A stretch of 64,000 nucleotides of DNA. It comes from Hemerocallis citrina (Eukaryota > Streptophyta > Magnoliopsida > Asparagales > Asphodelaceae). The first letter of the stretch is position 1, and every line of letters starts with the position of its first letter. Made by a program: the position numbers and the translations under genes. The stretch spans positions 248,919,122 through 248,983,121 of the forward strand of contig CM030364.1 in assembly GCA_017893485.1 (NCBI GenBank), written 5' to 3'. Below are positions 22,041 to 32,989 of this stretch, piece after piece. The notes beneath the pieces are model-generated. The model did no database searches. It was given only the letters and a program-made list of their open reading frames with translations, and had not been told where the DNA came from.

Positions 22041-23037
22041 TTTTTTTTATTTATTAATTCGAATTATTTATTTAAAAATTGCAAAAAATGATTAAAAATT
22101 TAGAAAAATTAATTAAAAATTTTAAAAATAATTATAAATTCGGAAAAATATTTTTGAGCCCCTGGGTAAATAATTATTGGTTAGAATAATTAATTTGTGC
22201 TCTTGAAAAATAAATCATCGATTTGCAAAACTGGATAAACAATTCGAAAAATAATTAAAAAATCGAGAAAAATCACCAAGAGTCCAAAAGAGCCTAAGAA
22301 TGATCTTGGGTGGATCGCTAGCTTAGAAAAGCACTGTTACTCCTCAAAAAAAGATTCAAACACCCTTTAAGAACTCCGATATATTCCCGTACGTCCTTGG
22401 AACGACAAAACTACTCCCCAAAGGCTGTAGCTAACAGTCTTTGGGAGTGGGGGGCTCCTGATATGGCTAAAAATGGGATTAAATTCGGACCATTCAGATC
22501 GAGCATGAATCTTAAAGTTTGTAGGGGCAAAATGGTAATTTCACCTACAGACGGGTCCGAAATGGAAAATGGGCTTCTCTTCCGAAGCCCGATAACCTAT
22601 AAACGGATCCATTTCGACTTGGTACGGGTCCCAAACCGTTAAGGACCAGTTCAGCAGGATATGAAGAAATCCTGGCTCGTCCTCATCCACAGGAGGTGGT
22701 TTCAACCACTTCTATCCATTCACACCGAGGAGTAGAGATTCATTCTTATCCCGAAGAAGATCCCCACGGCGACTAAAAATACCCCCTACCTCCTACTGTT
22801 ACAAGGTGATCACTCTTTGCCAACCTTAAGCTCTTTCATATTCTTTTCTGAATACTGACAAGAGCATCGGAGGGTTCGTCGCCGGGATCAACCCCGGTGT
22901 TTCGAACTTGTTGTAGGTTAGCAGGAGCAGCAAGAAGCCAGCCAAACAACAGTGGAAAGGGTCAGGTTTGACTCATTCGATTCCTCTCGAACTCACAAAT
23001 TCATCTGATTGCCCCCACATCGAAATCAGTGGCAACA
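22041..23037 (+). repeat. 5' LTR of Tat-lineage element C
   Basis: About 1.0 kb, homologous throughout to 34142-35140. It ends AGTGGCAACA just before the primer-binding site. Its first bases are missing or replaced by the hAT-like sequence. The TATA-box position reads TAAAAATA at 22773-22780 where the 3' LTR has TATAAATA. Confidence 0.9.
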
Positions 23038-23040
23038 AAT

Positions 23041-23056
23041 TGGCACCGTCTATGGG
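23041..23056 (+). other. Primer-binding site of element C
   Basis: TGGCACCGTCTATGGG, three bases after the LTR. It is close to the TGGCGCCGT-type site common in Tat-lineage elements. Confidence 0.75.
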
Positions 23057-23105
23057 AAATTGAATAACAATCTGACCCTACCCATCAGCATAAGCAGCTC
23101 TCACC

Positions 23106-24960
23106 ATGCCTCCGAAGAAAGGGAAGTCCGCAGCCTCCAACTGCAGAACAACTTCCATCCCTCATCCTCCTCCAGAGGGCCTCCCTCTGCCCGTCCAGCC
23201 GGTTCAACAGATCGAACAGCCAATCCTTCAACCCGTACAGCAACCTCAAGGGGCCCAAGTGACTGTTGGGAGCCCTCTCGCCGAAGTCGCCAGAAGCAAC
23301 CCCTTCACCAGGTCCATGTCTCCATACACAATGCCTCCACAGACTCCATGGCCTTCCATAGCCCTCCAACACCAAGAGATCTGCGAGAGATTGTCAATAA
23401 CCGGCAGAATGAGCCCAAGCCCGATCTTCGGACCCATTTGGACGAGAGGCGGACCCACAATGGGAACCCTCACCGGAAGCACCAGAGGGACCGGTCGCCC
23501 CGTCGTACAGATCGCAGGGGGTCCAACTCTCCTAGGAACAGTAGAGAGTCACCCCAGCATTGCCAGAGAAGAAGTCGCTCCCCGGCTGCCCGTCCTGCAA
23601 CCTAAGCCCATCGGGAGCAGGAGGCCCCCGTAATGAGGGAGGAGTTCCAATAGTTCCAGGAGGCGGTCCTTCGGGCTCCCAGCCCTCAGCCAACTCCTCA
23701 TCGTCGTCGCCGCTCTCCTAGTCCTCCGCCGGCTCCGAGCCATTGCTGTCGCTCTCCTAGTCCTGGCCGACTCCGAGCCGTCGACGTTGCTCTCCTAGTC
23801 CTTGGCCGGCTTAAAGCCATCGCCGTCGCACCCCCAGTCCATGACCTACCCAAAGCTATCATCGCCGCAGCCCCAGCTCTCTTCGACATGAAGACGAGTC
23901 TCGAGGCTCAGCAAGGCAAGACCGAAGGGAGGACTCGGTCTACCGTCGTCTTCATGAGATGGAGAGACGCCTTGGCCAGCTCGATAGAGATGAGGAACAA
24001 TGGGCGAGGAACCTCCGCCTGAGCAGACCCCCGTTCTCCCGTAATATCATGGAGGCCCCCGTCCCAGAGAACTTCAAGCCTCCACACTTTGAGACTTATA
24101 CTGGGGAGTCGGACCCCGCTGATCACATCGAGAGTTTCAAAACTCTCATGATGATCCACATGCCTCAGATGCCCTCCTATGCAAAACGTTCCTAGCCACG
24201 CTAAACGGGCCCGCTCGGAAATGGTATTCCAGACTTGCTCCCGCCTCCATTTTCTCCTTCGACCAGATCTAAGGCCTCTTCCTCACCCACTTTGTGAGCA
24301 GACGCCGCTCCGAAAAAACCAGCACGTCTTTGATCTTCCTCAATCAGAAGAAGGGCGAGCGGCTGAGGAACTACGTCAAGCGGTTTACAGTGGAGGCCGG
24401 ATCTATTGCCTCACTGGATCAGTTGTAGCCTCGGCTTCTTTCCAGTCCAATGTCATCAACCCCGACCTCAAGGCGTCCTTGGCCAAAAAGCCTCCTCAGG
24501 ACTTCTCAGAGCTCCTTCTCAGGAGCGAGAAGTACATTCGAGCTGAAGAATCTCTCAACCGCCCTACTCTCAAAGGAACGTCTTCTGGGAACAAACGGAG
24601 GAATGTTGAAGAAGAAGGAACTAAGAACCACCAAAAAGACAACGGGGATCAGTGCTGCCCCCTCCCCCGCTTCGAAAAGTTCACTCCGCTCAATGCAAGT
24701 GTCTCGGCCATCTTGATGGAAGTGGGAAAGGAGGGCCTTCTACCGCCACCGCCAAGGATGAACACCCCTGTGAAGAAGAGGAACAAAGATAAGTGGTTCC
24801 GCTTCCACAGGGCCACGGCTATGACACGGATAACTGCCGGGCCCTGAAGGATGAGATCGAAGCCCTCATTCAAAGAGGGCAGCTCGCCAGGTTTGTAAGG
24901 AGGGACAGAGCCGATCCTCCCCCACCCCCCAGGGGGGCTAACAGGCAAACTGAACAACGA
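23106..24960 (+). pseudogene. Tat-lineage gag (element C), frameshifted
   Basis: Gag forms the particle that packages the RNA. The first frame (ATG at 23106, to 23633) is Pro/Gln-rich (P-P-P-E-G-L, Q-P-V-Q-Q). The frame is lost by 23633. A second frame (23959-24195) has the conserved lead-in V-P-E-N-F-K-P-P and [10 protein letters not shown], which precedes the retrotransposon gag core in this group. The core is then scrambled by frameshifts and resumes as K-P-P-Q-D-F-S-E-L-L and R-S-E-K-Y-I. A Lys/Arg-rich region follows. At least three frame disruptions make it non-functional. An Arg/Ser-rich plus-strand alternative frame at 23009-23605 is a shadow. Confidence 0.8.
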
Positions 24961-25059
24961 GCAGAGACCCCGGATGTCGAAGCCGAAGCCGTTCTACACC
25001 TTATACACGGAGGCCCAATGGGGGGAGATTCCAACTCCTCCCAAAAAGCCTTCGTTTGG

Positions 25060-25440
25060 GAAGTGAATGATGTATAGAGCCATCCTCCTCCCAAGGGTCT
25101 GGGGGTCCCTATTACATTTTCTTACAGAGACTTGGAGGGCATCTGGATGCCCCATTGTGATGCTCTTGTCATCAACCTCCGAATGGCTAATTTTGACGTA
25201 CACCGAGTCCTAGTGGACAACGGCAGTTCAGTCAACATTCTTTTCTTGGATGCATTCCAGGCCCTCCAACTGTCAAGAGATCGGCTCAAGCCAGTCGGTT
25301 GCACTCTTCATGGATTCACTGGGGTGTCAGTGACAATCGAGGGAGTAATAACCCTTAACGTGACTGCTAGCAAATTCCCGGTCGCCAGGACCAAGCCATG
25401 GACTTTATGGTGGTAGACGTCAAGGCCGCCTACAATGTTA
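25060..25440 (+). pseudogene. Aspartic protease domain (element C)
   Basis: The retropepsin that would cut the polyprotein. The catalytic loop V-L-V-D-N-G-S-S-V-N-I-L-F is present, with the active Asp codon near 25216. It is preceded by P-H-C-D-A-L-V and followed by S-R-D-R-L-K and a flap-like segment. The D-N-G-S-S form is usual for plant Ty3/gypsy Tat elements. A stop precedes it at 25075 and the frame changes near 25400, so it is not continuous with gag or reverse transcriptase. Confidence 0.88.
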
Positions 25441-26936
25441 TCTTGGGCCGACCCGATTTGGCCGCTCTCCAGGCCACACCGTCAGCCTATCACATGAAGA
25501 TGAAGTTTCCCACCTCGGCAGGAGTGGGAGAAGTGAGAGGGAGTCAGAAGACGGCTCGTAAGTGTTATATGACCTCAATGGGAGGACCGGTCCTTTCCCT
25601 TGAAGCCCTCGAACTCCTGCAGGAGAGTAGCCAGACCATCTCCGAACTGGTGGACGAGCTGGAAAAAGTCGCCTTCTTAGAGGGTGATGCCACCAAGACA
25701 TTCCAAATCAGCAAGGCTCTTTCCCCCTCCATCAAAGAAGACATCTCCCAGTGTATAAGAAATAACCACGATCTCTTTGCCTGGACAGCGACAGATATGC
25801 TTGGGATCTCAGAAGAGCTCTTCATGCACCACCTCAGCGTGACCCCGGGAGTCAAGCCCGTCCAGCAGAAGCGACGAAAATTCACTCCAGAGCGCCAACA
25901 TGAGATCAAGGAAGAGATCGAGAAGCTTCTGAAGGCCCGATTCATCCAAGAGGTGAACTACCCCGAATGGCTATCCAATGTGGTAATGGTTAAAAAGGCC
26001 GACGGGAGCTGGAGGATATGCATTGATTTTACCGACCTCAATAAGGCATGCCCGAAGGATCCATTCCCCTTTCCAAGTATCGATGCTCTGATCGATGCGA
26101 CCTCTGGCCACGAGCTCCTCAGCTTCATGGATGTCTTCTCAGGGTACAACCAGATCTGATTGTTCCCTCTCGACATCCCGAAGACCTCGTTCGTGACTGA
26201 CCAAGGCCTGTACTACTACCGGGTCATGCCATTCGGGCTGAAGAACGCGGGGGCTACATACCTGCGCTTAGTAAACAAGGTCTTCCAAGACCAGATTGTC
26301 CGTAACATGGAAGTCTATGTGGACGACATGTTGGTCAAGAGCACCCGGGTGCAAGAGCATGTTCTAGACCTCCAGGCTGCCTTCGGGGTGTTGAGAAGGC
26401 ATAACATGAGGCTGAATCCGAGCAAGTGCACCTTCGGAGTCTCGTCCGGCAAGTTCCTCGGATTCATGGTGAGCCAAAGGGGTATAGAGGCCAACCCTGA
26501 GAAGATCAAGGCCATACTCAATATGGCTCCTCTCTCCAATGTCAAAGAAGTGCAAAGGCTCACGGGATGCCTCGTAGCTATTGGGTGCTTCCTCTCCAAA
26601 TCAGGAGAGAAATGCCTCCCGTTCTTCAAAGCCCTGAGAGGAGCAAAAGGCTTTGAGTGGGGGCCACAACAGCAAGATTCCTTCGATCAATTGAAGGCTT
26701 ACCTGGTAAACCCCCCACTCCTGAGCAAGCCGAAGTCGGGAAAAACCCTCTATGCGTACCTTGCAACTTCGGAGCAGACTCTTAGTGCCATCTTGGTACG
26801 GGAAGAGGATAAGTTGCAACGCCCCATCTATTACATGAGCAAGGTCCTTAGGGATGCGGAACTCCGCTATCCAAAGGTAGAGAAGATGGCATACGCATTG
26901 ATCATGGCGGTGAGGAAACTTCGCCCATATTTTTAG
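25398..26936 (+). pseudogene. Reverse transcriptase and first RNase H (element C)
   Basis: One frame interrupted by a TGA at 26157-26159 and ended by a TAG at 26934-26936. The reverse transcriptase palm has V-M-V-K-K, W-R-I-C-I-D-F-T-D-L-N-K-A-C-P-K-D, V-M-P-F-G-L-K-N-A-G-A-T-Y and the catalytic Y-V-D-D near 26318. RNase H follows (A-Y-L-A-T-S, then P-I-Y-Y-M-S-K). In the first RNase H the Asp expected after the Y-x-x-Y strand is not evident, as is common in the degenerate RNase H of this lineage. Both stops sit where relatives have Arg or Gln, consistent with C-to-T changes. Confidence 0.92.
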
Positions 26937-27119
26937 TCCCATTCGGTGGTCGTTCTTACCGACCAGCCGCTGAAGCAAATCCTCCATAAGCCCGAGACAT
27001 CGGGTCTCTTAATGAAATGGTCCATAAAGTGAGCCAACACGATATTAGCTACCAACCAAGAACCGCTATCAAGCACAAGCCCTAGAGAAATTCATTGTGG
27101 AAAGCACCATTTCCGACCC

Positions 27120-27637
27120 TACGGGTCGGCTGACGAGCCCTTGGTCTAGACTGTTTATGTTGACGGATCCTCCTGAGCCGACGGAAGTGGGGCGGGGGTC
27201 ATCTTGACCGGCCCAGATGCTTTCGTTCTACAGTACTCCTCCGCCTAAACTTTCCAACGTCGAACAATGAGGCTGAATATAAGGCCCTCATAGCAGGGCT
27301 CTGCATGGCTCGCAAGGCAGGAGCCAAGCGCGTCAGAGTCTTCAGTGATTCACAGTTGGTCGTGAACCAAGTTTCTGGGGAACACGAAGTAAGGGACGAG
27401 CGCATGGCTAAGTACTTGGCGAAGGTTAAGGGGCTGCTGGCCTTGTTCAAAGATATTCAACTCCAGCGGGTTCGTCGAGAGGAAAACGCACAGGCGGATG
27501 CCCTTTCCAAGCTTGCCTCCTCCTCCCTCCTGGGTTTGGAACGGGTTGTCTTGATAGAGGTCCTCCTCAGACCAAGTATCGAGGAAGATAGCCCGGAGTC
27601 GATGGAAACCTTGCCCCTAACACTTGGGGAGAACTAG
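27120..27637 (+). pseudogene. Second, archaeal-like RNase H (aRH) of Tat lineage (element C)
   Basis: Tat-lineage elements carry an additional RNase H between the first RNase H and integrase. Here it starts with V-Y-V-D-G-S-S near 27160, is broken by stops around 27170-27290, and continues in frame from 27305: V-F-S-D-S-Q-L-V-V-N-Q-V-S-G near 27340 and R-R-E-E-N-A-Q-A-D-A-L-S-K-L near 27480. These match the RVT_3-type RNase H signature. Its presence is the main reason to assign element C to the Tat lineage. Confidence 0.88.
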
Positions 27638-27639
27638 AT

Positions 27640-28937
27640 GAAATCTCTACTCGAATATCTTAGAGACGGAGTACTCCCAGCCGACCCCAGAGAGGCAAAA
27701 ATAGTCCGGATCCGAGCAGAGCGGTACACTCATTGAAGGAGTCATGTACAAACGCTCCTATACTCAAATAGACGGCAGGCCTTACCTCAAATGTCTCTCC
27801 CGTGAAGAAGCACACTATGCCTTGATAGAGGCTTATGACTGGATATGTGGCGTGCATTTGGGGGCAAGATCCCTAGCCCGAAAAATTCTAAATTAATGCT
27901 ACTTTTGGCCCACACTTCTCACTGACTCCGAACATTACGTTCGCCAATGCGACTCCTGCCAAAGATTTTCCACGATCTGTCGCCTGCCACAAGCCTAACT
28001 CTCCTCCTTAGCAAGTCTGATCCCTTTCGCAATGTGGGGGATGGACTTGCTCGGACCATTCCCTCCAGCGCCAGGCCAGCTGAAGTTCCTGATCGTGGCG
28101 ATAGACTACTTCTCCAAGTGGATCAAGGCTGAGCCCCTTGCAACAATAACAGAGAATAAAGTTCAGAGGTTCTTTTGGAAGAACATTATTTTTTATTTTG
28201 GCATGCCTCGTGTCCTAGTGACCGACAATGGAACCCAGTTCATACGGGAAACTTTTCGCGACTTCTGTACCGACCTCGGCATCGAACAGTGGTTATCTTC
28301 AATATCTCACCCTCAATCCAACAGCCAGGCGGAGAATGCTAACCGCCAAATCCTCTCTGGCCTAAAGAAGAGGCTCGACAAGTCCATCAAGGGATTATGG
28401 GTTGAACAGCTTCCCAACATCCTATGGAGCTATCGAACCACGAAGAGAACCCCGACAGGAGAGTCCCCCTTCAACCTCACATATGGCTCCGAAGCTATCA
28501 TCTCCCTGGAGGTCGGCCTACCCTCGCCCCAGTTGATCGCCTACAGAGAAGAGCAGAATGCGAACCAGCTTCACAACAGTTTGGATCTCATTGACGAGGT
28601 CTGCGAAAGAGCTTCTATCCGGCAAGAGACCTACCAACGTAGGACAACCCAGTCTTACAACAAGAAAGTCCGCCCCACTAATCTCAAAGAGGGGAACCTA
28701 GTGCTCCGGAAGTTGTCGATCTCTTTTCCAAGCAAGAAGGGCAAACTAGCACCCAAATGGGAAGGTCCATATAAGGTCTCCAGAGTTATTCGCTCAGGCG
28801 CGTATCAACTCGAAGACTCGGAGAGCAGGAAAATACCGAGGACTTGGAATGCTTCTCGCAACTTCAGGCAACTCCTGAGTCGAGCAATTTTTTCTCTTCG
28901 GAATTTTTGTCTAGTTATTTTTCTTTGCAAAATGTAG
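27640..28937 (+). pseudogene. Integrase (element C)
   Basis: The zinc-binding part (27,720-28,000; Y-K-R, C-L-S-R-E-E-A, H-L-G-A-R, C-D-S-C-Q) contains stops and a frameshift. From 28032 a 301-codon open frame encodes the catalytic core: Asp in M-D-L-L-G-P-F-P, Asp in V-T-D-N-G-T-Q-F and Glu in S-Q-A-E-N-A-N-R. The C-terminal G-K-L-A-P-K-W-E-G-P-Y segment follows, with no chromodomain, as expected outside the chromoviruses. The C-terminus ends in a changed frame (T-W-N-A-S-R). The core is the best preserved part of the element. Confidence 0.9.
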
Positions 28938-29039
28938 CAAAATGTAAGAGTGGCTCGCAACTCAGAAGCAGCCACTCCAGACATCTTTAATAAAGGCGAG
29001 TTACTTCCAAAGAATTCTTTATCTATGATAATCTAGTTG
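28938..29039 (+). other. Start of the element C 3' non-coding region
   Basis: Short spacer after integrase with no gene. Confidence 0.5.
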
Positions 29040-29415
29040 GTTTGCTTTGAGATGCACGAAACTCTCTAAAAACGACGGTTCGGAGTCCAATACTTGGTTC
29101 GATTCCGCTTTAACTACTCGCTTACAAGCGAGTACGAAGCGTTTTCACCATTCAGAATTGCTCCCACAACTATTAAAACTCTCTAAATGGCGGTTCGGAG
29201 TCCAATACTTGGTTCGATTCTGCTTTAACTACTCGCTTATGAGCGAGTACGAAGCATTTTCACCATTAGGAATTTCTTCCGCAACTATTTTTTTGAAATT
29301 CTCTAAACGGTGGTTCAGAGTCCAACACTTGGTTCGATTCCGCTTTAACTCCTCGTTTACAAACGAGTACGAAGCGTTTTCACCATTCGAAATTGCTCCT
29401 ACAACTGTTGACTTT
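29040..29415 (+). repeat. Three ~118-bp repeats, each with a conserved hairpin
   Basis: Units share CGGAGTCCAATACTTGGTTC, GCTTTAACT and GAAGC-TTTTCACCATT. Each contains an inverted repeat: 29115-29134 (TACTCGCTT/AAGCGAGTA), 29230-29249 (TACTCGCT/AGCGAGTA) and 29352-29367 (CTCGTTT/AAACGAG). The third stem keeps its pairing through a paired change. Confidence 0.88.
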
Positions 29416-29585
29416 ATCAAAGCAAGTGTTACCCAAATGCAAATGTTCAAGGGAAACTCGTCAAACATTACTTTACTTTATTTCATCAAAGTTAAAGATA
29501 CAAGTATTATTCTAGATACAAGTCTCACACTAGACTAAAATTCACAACAAGAGACTACAAGACTACAAGGCATCGAAAGGCAACC

Positions 29586-30343
29586 CTAACCCCTCTTAGG
29601 GAGCGGGATGCTCCTGTTGAGCGACACATGGGGATGGCAAGCACTATGTTGCTGGTGACCCCTCTGTACAGACGTCCCCAAGCCAACGAGTCGAGTGGCA
29701 TCGTCGGCACCTACTCTAACTGTGGTCCCAACGGATGCCCCGCTCGACGAACCGGCCATGGCACTCTGTGCATCCCCGGGGCGTCTTGGCATAGAGGGCG
29801 AGCAAAGTGCTAGCTCATGGAATGACCTACCCTGAGCATACTCGTCCCAGGGGCAGGAGGTGCTCCTAACGTTGCTTCCTTCAAACAACCGTTGCAAACT
29901 TGCGTTCTATGCCTCCAGCTCTACGACTCGCTCCTTGAGCGCATCATCGGTGACTCTTATCTTCAACCAAGGCAGTCGAGCTGAACTAGCTCCGCGCGAG
30001 GCATCAGAAATTGTTCTCCGAAGATTAGCCGCCTCGATACTTTTCTCAAGAACCATAATTCTGCGTTCCTCCCTCGCAAACCTCGCTTCGAACAGGAAGT
30101 GGCAAAGGAATTTACGCCTTAAACCTTGGCTGACAGCCATCGATAGGCACTCCTCCTCACCTTCTGGTGCCACTTCATCGATTCTCTCTTCTAACCGCTT
30201 CATCTCTTTATCACGACGGGCTAAGATTAGCTTCAGATGGTTCGACTGCAACTCAACTTTGTAAAGCTTCCCCTGATTTCGAACAAATCCCAACTTATAG
30301 AAGCCTAGCTCGGAGCGGAGATGGGACACCTCGTTATCCTGAA
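29586..30343 (-). pseudogene. Antisense coiled-coil frame in the element C 3' region
   Basis: Minus strand. A charged, heptad-rich frame (K-L-Y-K-V-E-L, R-R-D-K-E-M-K-R-L-E-E-R-I, R-R-I-M-V-L-E-K-S) runs to about 29910, meets an in-frame TAG, and continues in the same frame to 29586 (S-L-Q-R-L-F-E-G). Its start coincides with a convincing acceptor, a pyrimidine tract ending TTCAG at about 30344, so it may be an exon. I do not know its function. It may belong to the antisense gene just upstream on the same strand (30569-32697) or be a separate unit. Confidence 0.5.
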
Positions 30344-30568
30344 GAGAGGAACAAAAGAGAAATCTCTTAGAAGCAGAACATACCTAAAGCTACAAGATAG
30401 TTTTACGCTAAGTCAGGGACACAAATGTTGAAACATCAAAGCAATTTTAATTACTTAGTAGAGATACAAGAGCGGTGGTCAGTCCGCTATTAGGCATCAC
30501 TAAAATCAAACCTACTACTAGAAACAAAAGAAAAGCTACTAGAAACAAAAGAAAAACTACTAAGGGGA

Positions 30569-32697
30569 TCAGGGGTCCACCTCAGTGGGTCCAAGCTTGC
30601 GACCACTCTCCTTAGCTTCCTCTGGCAAGCTCACTAAAGCCATTGCGGGGTCTCCCACAACGAGTTCCTCTTCGTCGCCACCCTCTTCATCAACCTCTCC
30701 CCCCTCTTTGAGATCCGCATCAGCGTTTCTTCTCGCCTCGTCGGGAAACAGGTAGAAGCCCATGCGATCGAACCCTGGAACTCGTTCGCCGACATCCTTC
30801 AAGGCCATGTCATCAGCCCTCCGCATGTTGTTCTCCAAAAAACCAATCGCCTTCTTTTCTACTACGGCCACAGCCTCTCGAACAGCCTCCCGCACGGCCA
30901 TGTCTCGCTTAGAGGCCACCTTCTCAATCTCTGCCGCTCTCTCCGGAGCGGCCTCAGCTTTCTCCAAGGCAACACTCTCCTTCGCCTTCACCAATGCCGC
31001 CTCTAACAGGGCAATCTGGGCAGCTTGAGATTCGGCCAACAAAGCAGCCGCTTCAGACTCTTTCTTCGACCGCAACCACTCGACCTTCTCTCTGTCGAGG
31101 ACTGCATTCAATTCCGTATCTTGTTCCACCACTTTCCTCAGCAAGTGACTGAAGTGGCAGATCGCCTGCAAAAAAGAATTCAAGGTTGGGAACAAAAAAG
31201 TCGACAATCTCGCAAAAATAAAATGAAAATTCATTAACCGTCATCTGCGCCTTCGCGGTCTCCAAAGCAAAGTCACCCACAGTCCCGTGCTCCGTGGCGG
31301 CCCTATCTTTGGGGGTGGCCAAATGATGAACAGCATCCATACAGCTTGTCGAATCCCCTAAGAAGCTGTCATGCCTTCGAATTTGCCAATCAGGAATGAA
31401 AATCCACTTTAGCTCATCGGTCAAAATCGACTCAGCAGCCGCTGTAAGAGGAGGAGCCTTGAGTGCGAGCGTAGCGGAGAGGGGGAGACCACCAGCCAAG
31501 GGAACCGTGGGCACTGCAGCCGCGAACTCTAAGTCTGCGATGGGTGGGGCACCACTCTCGCTTCTAGTGGCCTTAGACGGCGGCAGTCGAACGACCGTGT
31601 GCTTCCTCTTCTTCTCATCGACCCGCCTAGTGCTCAATGACGAATGCTTTCTCATAATGGCATCGAAGTCCATGCCCGGATCTCCTGCAAACAAAAGAAA
31701 TCGAGTGTTAAAAATTTTAACTCTTACAAGCTAAGAGATAGAGGTAAAACACAAGTAAAATGCGTACTAGGGTTCATCAGGCTTAGACCACCCCCCCCCC
31801 CAAAGAGACTCTCCTTTGAAATCTCTCTCCAACTCAGCATGGCCCGATCCAAGAGAATCCCCACCATCCTATCTTGATCCGGGCTAAGAGACGGTTCTAC
31901 TTTCGTCCTCCTCGGCACATCATCCCTCCAAACGGTCGGGATATCCCACGGCCCTCTACTCCGAATCAAAAAGTATTTTTACCTCCAAGATTTCACAGAG
32001 TCGGGGTTGTCGACTAGTGCAATGCCCTTACGAGCGTTGAGATAGAACCGATACTCCGTCTTCATCTTCTGGTGAATCTTGTACAACCTACGGAGCACGT
32101 TGAGGCAAGGTTCGATCCTAGCGGCCTGGCAGTGAAGTACGAACCCCGTTACGTGTCTCCACTTATTCGGCATCAGTTGGATCAGGCCCACGCCAAACCA
32201 CCGCAGCACTTCCCTCGCGAACGGGTGTAGGGGAAGTCGGATACCCACATTCAAAGCATCGTGGGGAAACACACATACATCTGGAGGGAAAGAAGAACAA
32301 GACCTCACGCCATGACCAGGGAGGAGCAGCTCGAACTCCTCAGGAATCATGAAACACGTTCTAATAGTATGAAGGTCCTCCTTGCTAAGCACGGAGACAA
32401 TTTTGTTCACCTCAGTATGGTCTCATGGTTCGTTCTCTTCGTAGTGTCATGCCATGCCGTGCTTGACGCACACCAACTCTTTGGCACTGTACTGATGAAT
32501 CCCCCCAAGCGAGATACGGATATTGATTGCTTCCCAAACTTGCACATCCGTCTCTCTCTCTCCACGATCGTCTCTGCCACGGGTGATGGCTCGACCAACA
32601 AACCCTTCCCCTTGTCAACCCTAGGAGTTGCTATCGGAGGAGTCGCTTTGACACGACCTAAGAAAGAGGTCTCTTCGCTAGACAAAACCCTAGACAT
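30569..32697 (-). pseudogene. Antisense gene of Tat element, 'putative gypsy-type transposon' domain, two introns
   Basis: Extra antisense genes between pol and 3' LTR are known in some Tat-lineage elements, with unknown role. The likely ATG is at 32697. A segment at 32410-31979 resembles the PF04195-type domain: F-P-P-D-V-C-V-F, then G-I-R-L-P-L-H-P-F, V-L-R-W-F-G-V-G, Q-L-M-P-N-K-W-R and G-F-V-L-H-C. Two GT-AG introns keep the frame: 31767-31685 (83 bases, phase 1) and 31238-31166 (73 bases, phase 0). The last exon (31165-30569) is an Ala/Glu-rich coiled coil followed by D-R-M-G-F-Y-L-F-P and an acidic tail. Defects are a frameshift near 32410 and an in-frame TAA near 31977. Expression and function cannot be judged from sequence. 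Confidence 0.75.
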
Positions 32698-32959
32698 TTC
32701 TTTAAAACAAAAATAAATTACCTCTGATGTGACATGCTCGGTCGGAAAAATTGCCGGAGTTCGGAATAACACACCAGAATCTCGCTCTAGAGGGGAGTAA
32801 ATTTTTCTTCAGATAGTGAAATTGAAAGAGTGGGGTGAGAATGAAAGGGGGGGAGGATTTGTAGTTGCTTTTAGTGGGCTTGGGCCGGAAGCTCAAGAGG
32901 CCTCTGAGAACTCCTAAAGGCGCAAAGTCCCAACGGTAAGAAATACCAAAAGGCGGCGG
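32698..32959 (-). promoter_or_regulatory. Likely promoter/leader region of the antisense gene
   Basis: Non-coding sequence upstream of the antisense start. No clear TATA box was identified. Confidence 0.3.
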
Positions 32960-32989
32960 TCAAATCACCAGGAAGTCAAACTGTCAAGA

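Noticed and set aside
23009..23605. Arg/Ser-rich frame resembling an SR protein
   Set aside because: Out-of-frame reading of the gag region of element C; the overlapping frame matches the gag start of this lineage.
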